DNA from: Acidobacteriota bacterium
GTDB lineage: Bacteria > Acidobacteriota > UBA890
DNA: 9,667 nucleotides
Reading direction: 5' to 3'
Assembly (NCBI GenBank): GCA_030609765.1
Contig: JAUWTE010000083.1
Span: forward strand, 1-9,667
Below, piece by piece: positions 6,201 to 9,667 of the stretch (within the stretch, counting starts at the first letter, position 1; the number at the start of each line of letters is the position of its first letter). Position numbers and translations under genes: made by a program. Below the pieces are notes generated by a model. The model was not told the DNA's origin. It was given only the letters and a program-made list of their open reading frames with translations, and did not search any database.

Positions 6201-7504
6201 CGAAGGGCGAGACACAGCTAACTCCGGAGGAAAAGCTGCTGCGTGCGATCTTCGGCGAGAAGGCAGGTGACGTAAAGGACGCTTCCCTGACTTGCCCGCC
6301 GGGCATCGAAGGAACCGTCGTCGACGTCAAGATCTTCACCCGCAAAGGGGTCGACAAGGACCAGCGCGCCGAGCAGATCGAGGAAGCCGAGATCTTCAGC
6401 ATGGAGAAGGACCTCGGCGACGAGATTCGCATCATCCGCAAGGGCTTGCGTAGGCAGGTCCTGGCAGAGGCGGAGGGCAAGCAGCTCGCCGCCGCGATCA
6501 AGGACCCCAACAGCGGCGAATTGCTCGTCGACAAGGGGCTACCCCTGACTGACGAGATGTTGGCCGAGCTACCGGCCCCGGCCTATGGCCAGATTCGTCT
6601 TGCCAAGAGCAACAAGAAATCCGAAAGCGCTATCCAGACCATGGTGTCGCGCACGGAGGATCGCATCCGCATGCTGCGCTCCATCGTTGAGGAGCGCAAG
6701 GAGGCACGTCGCGTCGGTGACGAACTGCCGCCGGGCGTCATCAAGATGGTGAAGGTCTATGTGGCGATGAAGCGCAAGCTCTCGGCCGGAGACAAGATGG
6801 CCGGTCGACACGGCAACAAGGGCGTCATCGCCGAGATCATGCCCGAGGAAGACATGCCTTACCTGTCGGATGGCACTCCTGTGGAGATCGTTCTCGATCC
6901 CCTCGGAGTTCCATCGCGCATGAACGTCGGTCAGGTACTCGAGACGCATCTCGGGTGGGCCGCACGCGCCCTCGACCTGCATTTTTCGACGCCGGTGTTC
7001 GATGGCGCTACCGAGGACGAGATCAAGGAGCAGCTCACCGCGGCCGGCTTGCCGACCAGTGGCAAGGCGATCTTGAAGGACGGGGTGACGGGTGAGCAGT
7101 TCGACCAGCAGATCACGGTCGGCTACCTGTACATGCTGAAGCTCTCGCACTTGGTGGATGACAAGATCCATGCGCGCTCAATTGGCCCATACTCGCTGAT
7201 CACGCAGCAGCCGCTTGGCGGCAAGGCGCAGTTCGGTGGACAGCGATTTGGCGAGATGGAGGTTTGGGCGCTGGAAGCCTACGGCGCCGCACACACTTTG
7301 CAGGAGTTACTCACGGTCAAGAGCGACGACGTTTATGGCCGTGCAAAGATTTTTGAGTCGATCGTAAAAGGTGAGGGAGATATCGAGCCGGGGCTACCGG
7401 AGTCCTTCAACGTTTTGATGAAGGAGCTCCAGGGTCTAGCCCTCGACGTAGAGCTGCACCGGCGACGGCAACCAGCCGACGTTGAGGTAGAGGCAGCGAT
7501 CTGA
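3215..7504 (+). CDS. rpoB: DNA-directed RNA polymerase subunit beta
   Basis: The beta subunit forms one pincer of RNA polymerase and part of the active site. The complete product is 1429 aa, longer than the 1342 aa of E. coli. It opens [31 protein letters not shown]. Residues about 81-142 are a cysteine-rich insertion listed separately. The rifampicin-pocket segment [31 protein letters not shown] includes Asp582, His592 and Ser597, matching E. coli D516, H526 and S531. Later motifs are [15 protein letters not shown], and [20 protein letters not shown] with active-site lysines 1194 and 1202 (E. coli K1065 and K1073). The C-terminal clamp segment is [32 protein letters not shown]. About residues 1046-1180 carry a helical insertion like that seen in proteobacterial beta. 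ATG 3215 is preceded by AAGGAG at 3199-3204, which is predicted to be paired. Stop TGA is at 7502-7504. Confidence 0.99.
   Translation: [1429 protein letters not shown]
3455..3640 (+). other. Eight-cysteine zinc-ribbon-like insertion in RpoB
   Basis: Residues about 81-142 of RpoB have no counterpart in E. coli beta, where the flanking strands are joined directly (LGEPVFDVQECQIRG-like sequence there, IGNWE ... [10 protein letters not shown] here). The segment carries four cysteine pairs: C84-x-C86, C99-x2-C102, C118-x2-C121 and C132-x2-C135. That spacing fits two zinc-ribbon-type knuckle pairs in tandem, the first starting [12 protein letters not shown] and the second LCPECGADN with SCQVCDEPV. 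The first pair resembles the CxCG...CxxC layout of the RpoC N-terminal zinc site. From memory, comparable inserts occur in Acidobacteriota RpoB; I could not check this. Metal binding is inferred from cysteine spacing only. Confidence 0.8.
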
Positions 7505-7522
7505 ACTCCAAGCTTGAGCAGG

Positions 7523-7550
7523 CTGAACCATTTAGTCGGTTCGGGAGAGG
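7523..7550 (+). promoter_or_regulatory. Hairpin and ribosome-binding site upstream of rpoC
   Basis: In the 52-nt rpoB-rpoC gap, CTGAACC (7523-7529) can pair with GGTTCGG (7538-7544), giving seven pairs including one G-T wobble, around the 8-nt loop ATTTAGTC. The rpoC Shine-Dalgarno GGGAGAGG (7543-7550) overlaps the last two bases of the stem and is otherwise free, with a 6-nt spacer to TTG 7557. No T-run follows, so it is not a terminator. It may be a processing site or simply hold the ribosome-binding site open; the stem is short and could be incidental. Confidence 0.4.
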
Positions 7551-7556
7551 TTGCCC

Positions 7557-9667
<2,111 letters not shown>

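Overview
This window is a housekeeping ribosomal-protein / RNA-polymerase operon, all on the + strand: nusG (5' partial) - rplK - rplA - rplJ - rplL - rpoB - rpoC (3' partial). Every gene is identified from conserved protein motifs. Gene order is the classical bacterial order. I see no mobile element, CRISPR array, tRNA or foreign cassette. The sequence is GC-rich by eye and all genes share similar codon use.

Organism: a GC-rich, non-model bacterium. RpoB carries an eight-cysteine, zinc-ribbon-like insertion in its N-terminal part, which I associate from memory with Acidobacteriota. I suggest Acidobacteriota tentatively; a deep deltaproteobacterial, myxococcal or other candidate phylum is not excluded.

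Layout: 1-955 is a NusG reading frame whose ordinary two-domain core (431-955) is preceded by at least 141 codons of acidic, low-complexity, repeat-built sequence running off the left edge. 962-2652 holds rplK, rplA and rplJ packed with gaps of 5-6 nt, so translational coupling is likely. 2653-2766 is the longest non-coding gap (114 nt, with a GC-rich hairpin). rplL follows (best start GTG 2767). A 64-nt gap then leads to rpoB and can fold so that the rpoB Shine-Dalgarno sequence is paired with bases just after the rplL stop. rpoB is complete (1429 aa). A 52-nt gap with a small hairpin precedes rpoC, which begins with TTG and is open to the right edge.

How the genes work together: L11, L1, L10 and L7/L12 make up the ribosomal L1 stalk, the L7/L12 stalk and its base (the factor-binding side); RpoB and RpoC form the RNA polymerase catalytic core; NusG binds that polymerase and couples it to the leading ribosome or to Rho. 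No wholly new system is evident. The points worth a second look are the NusG acidic repeat tail, the RpoB zinc insert and the predicted rpoB ribosome-binding-site hairpin.
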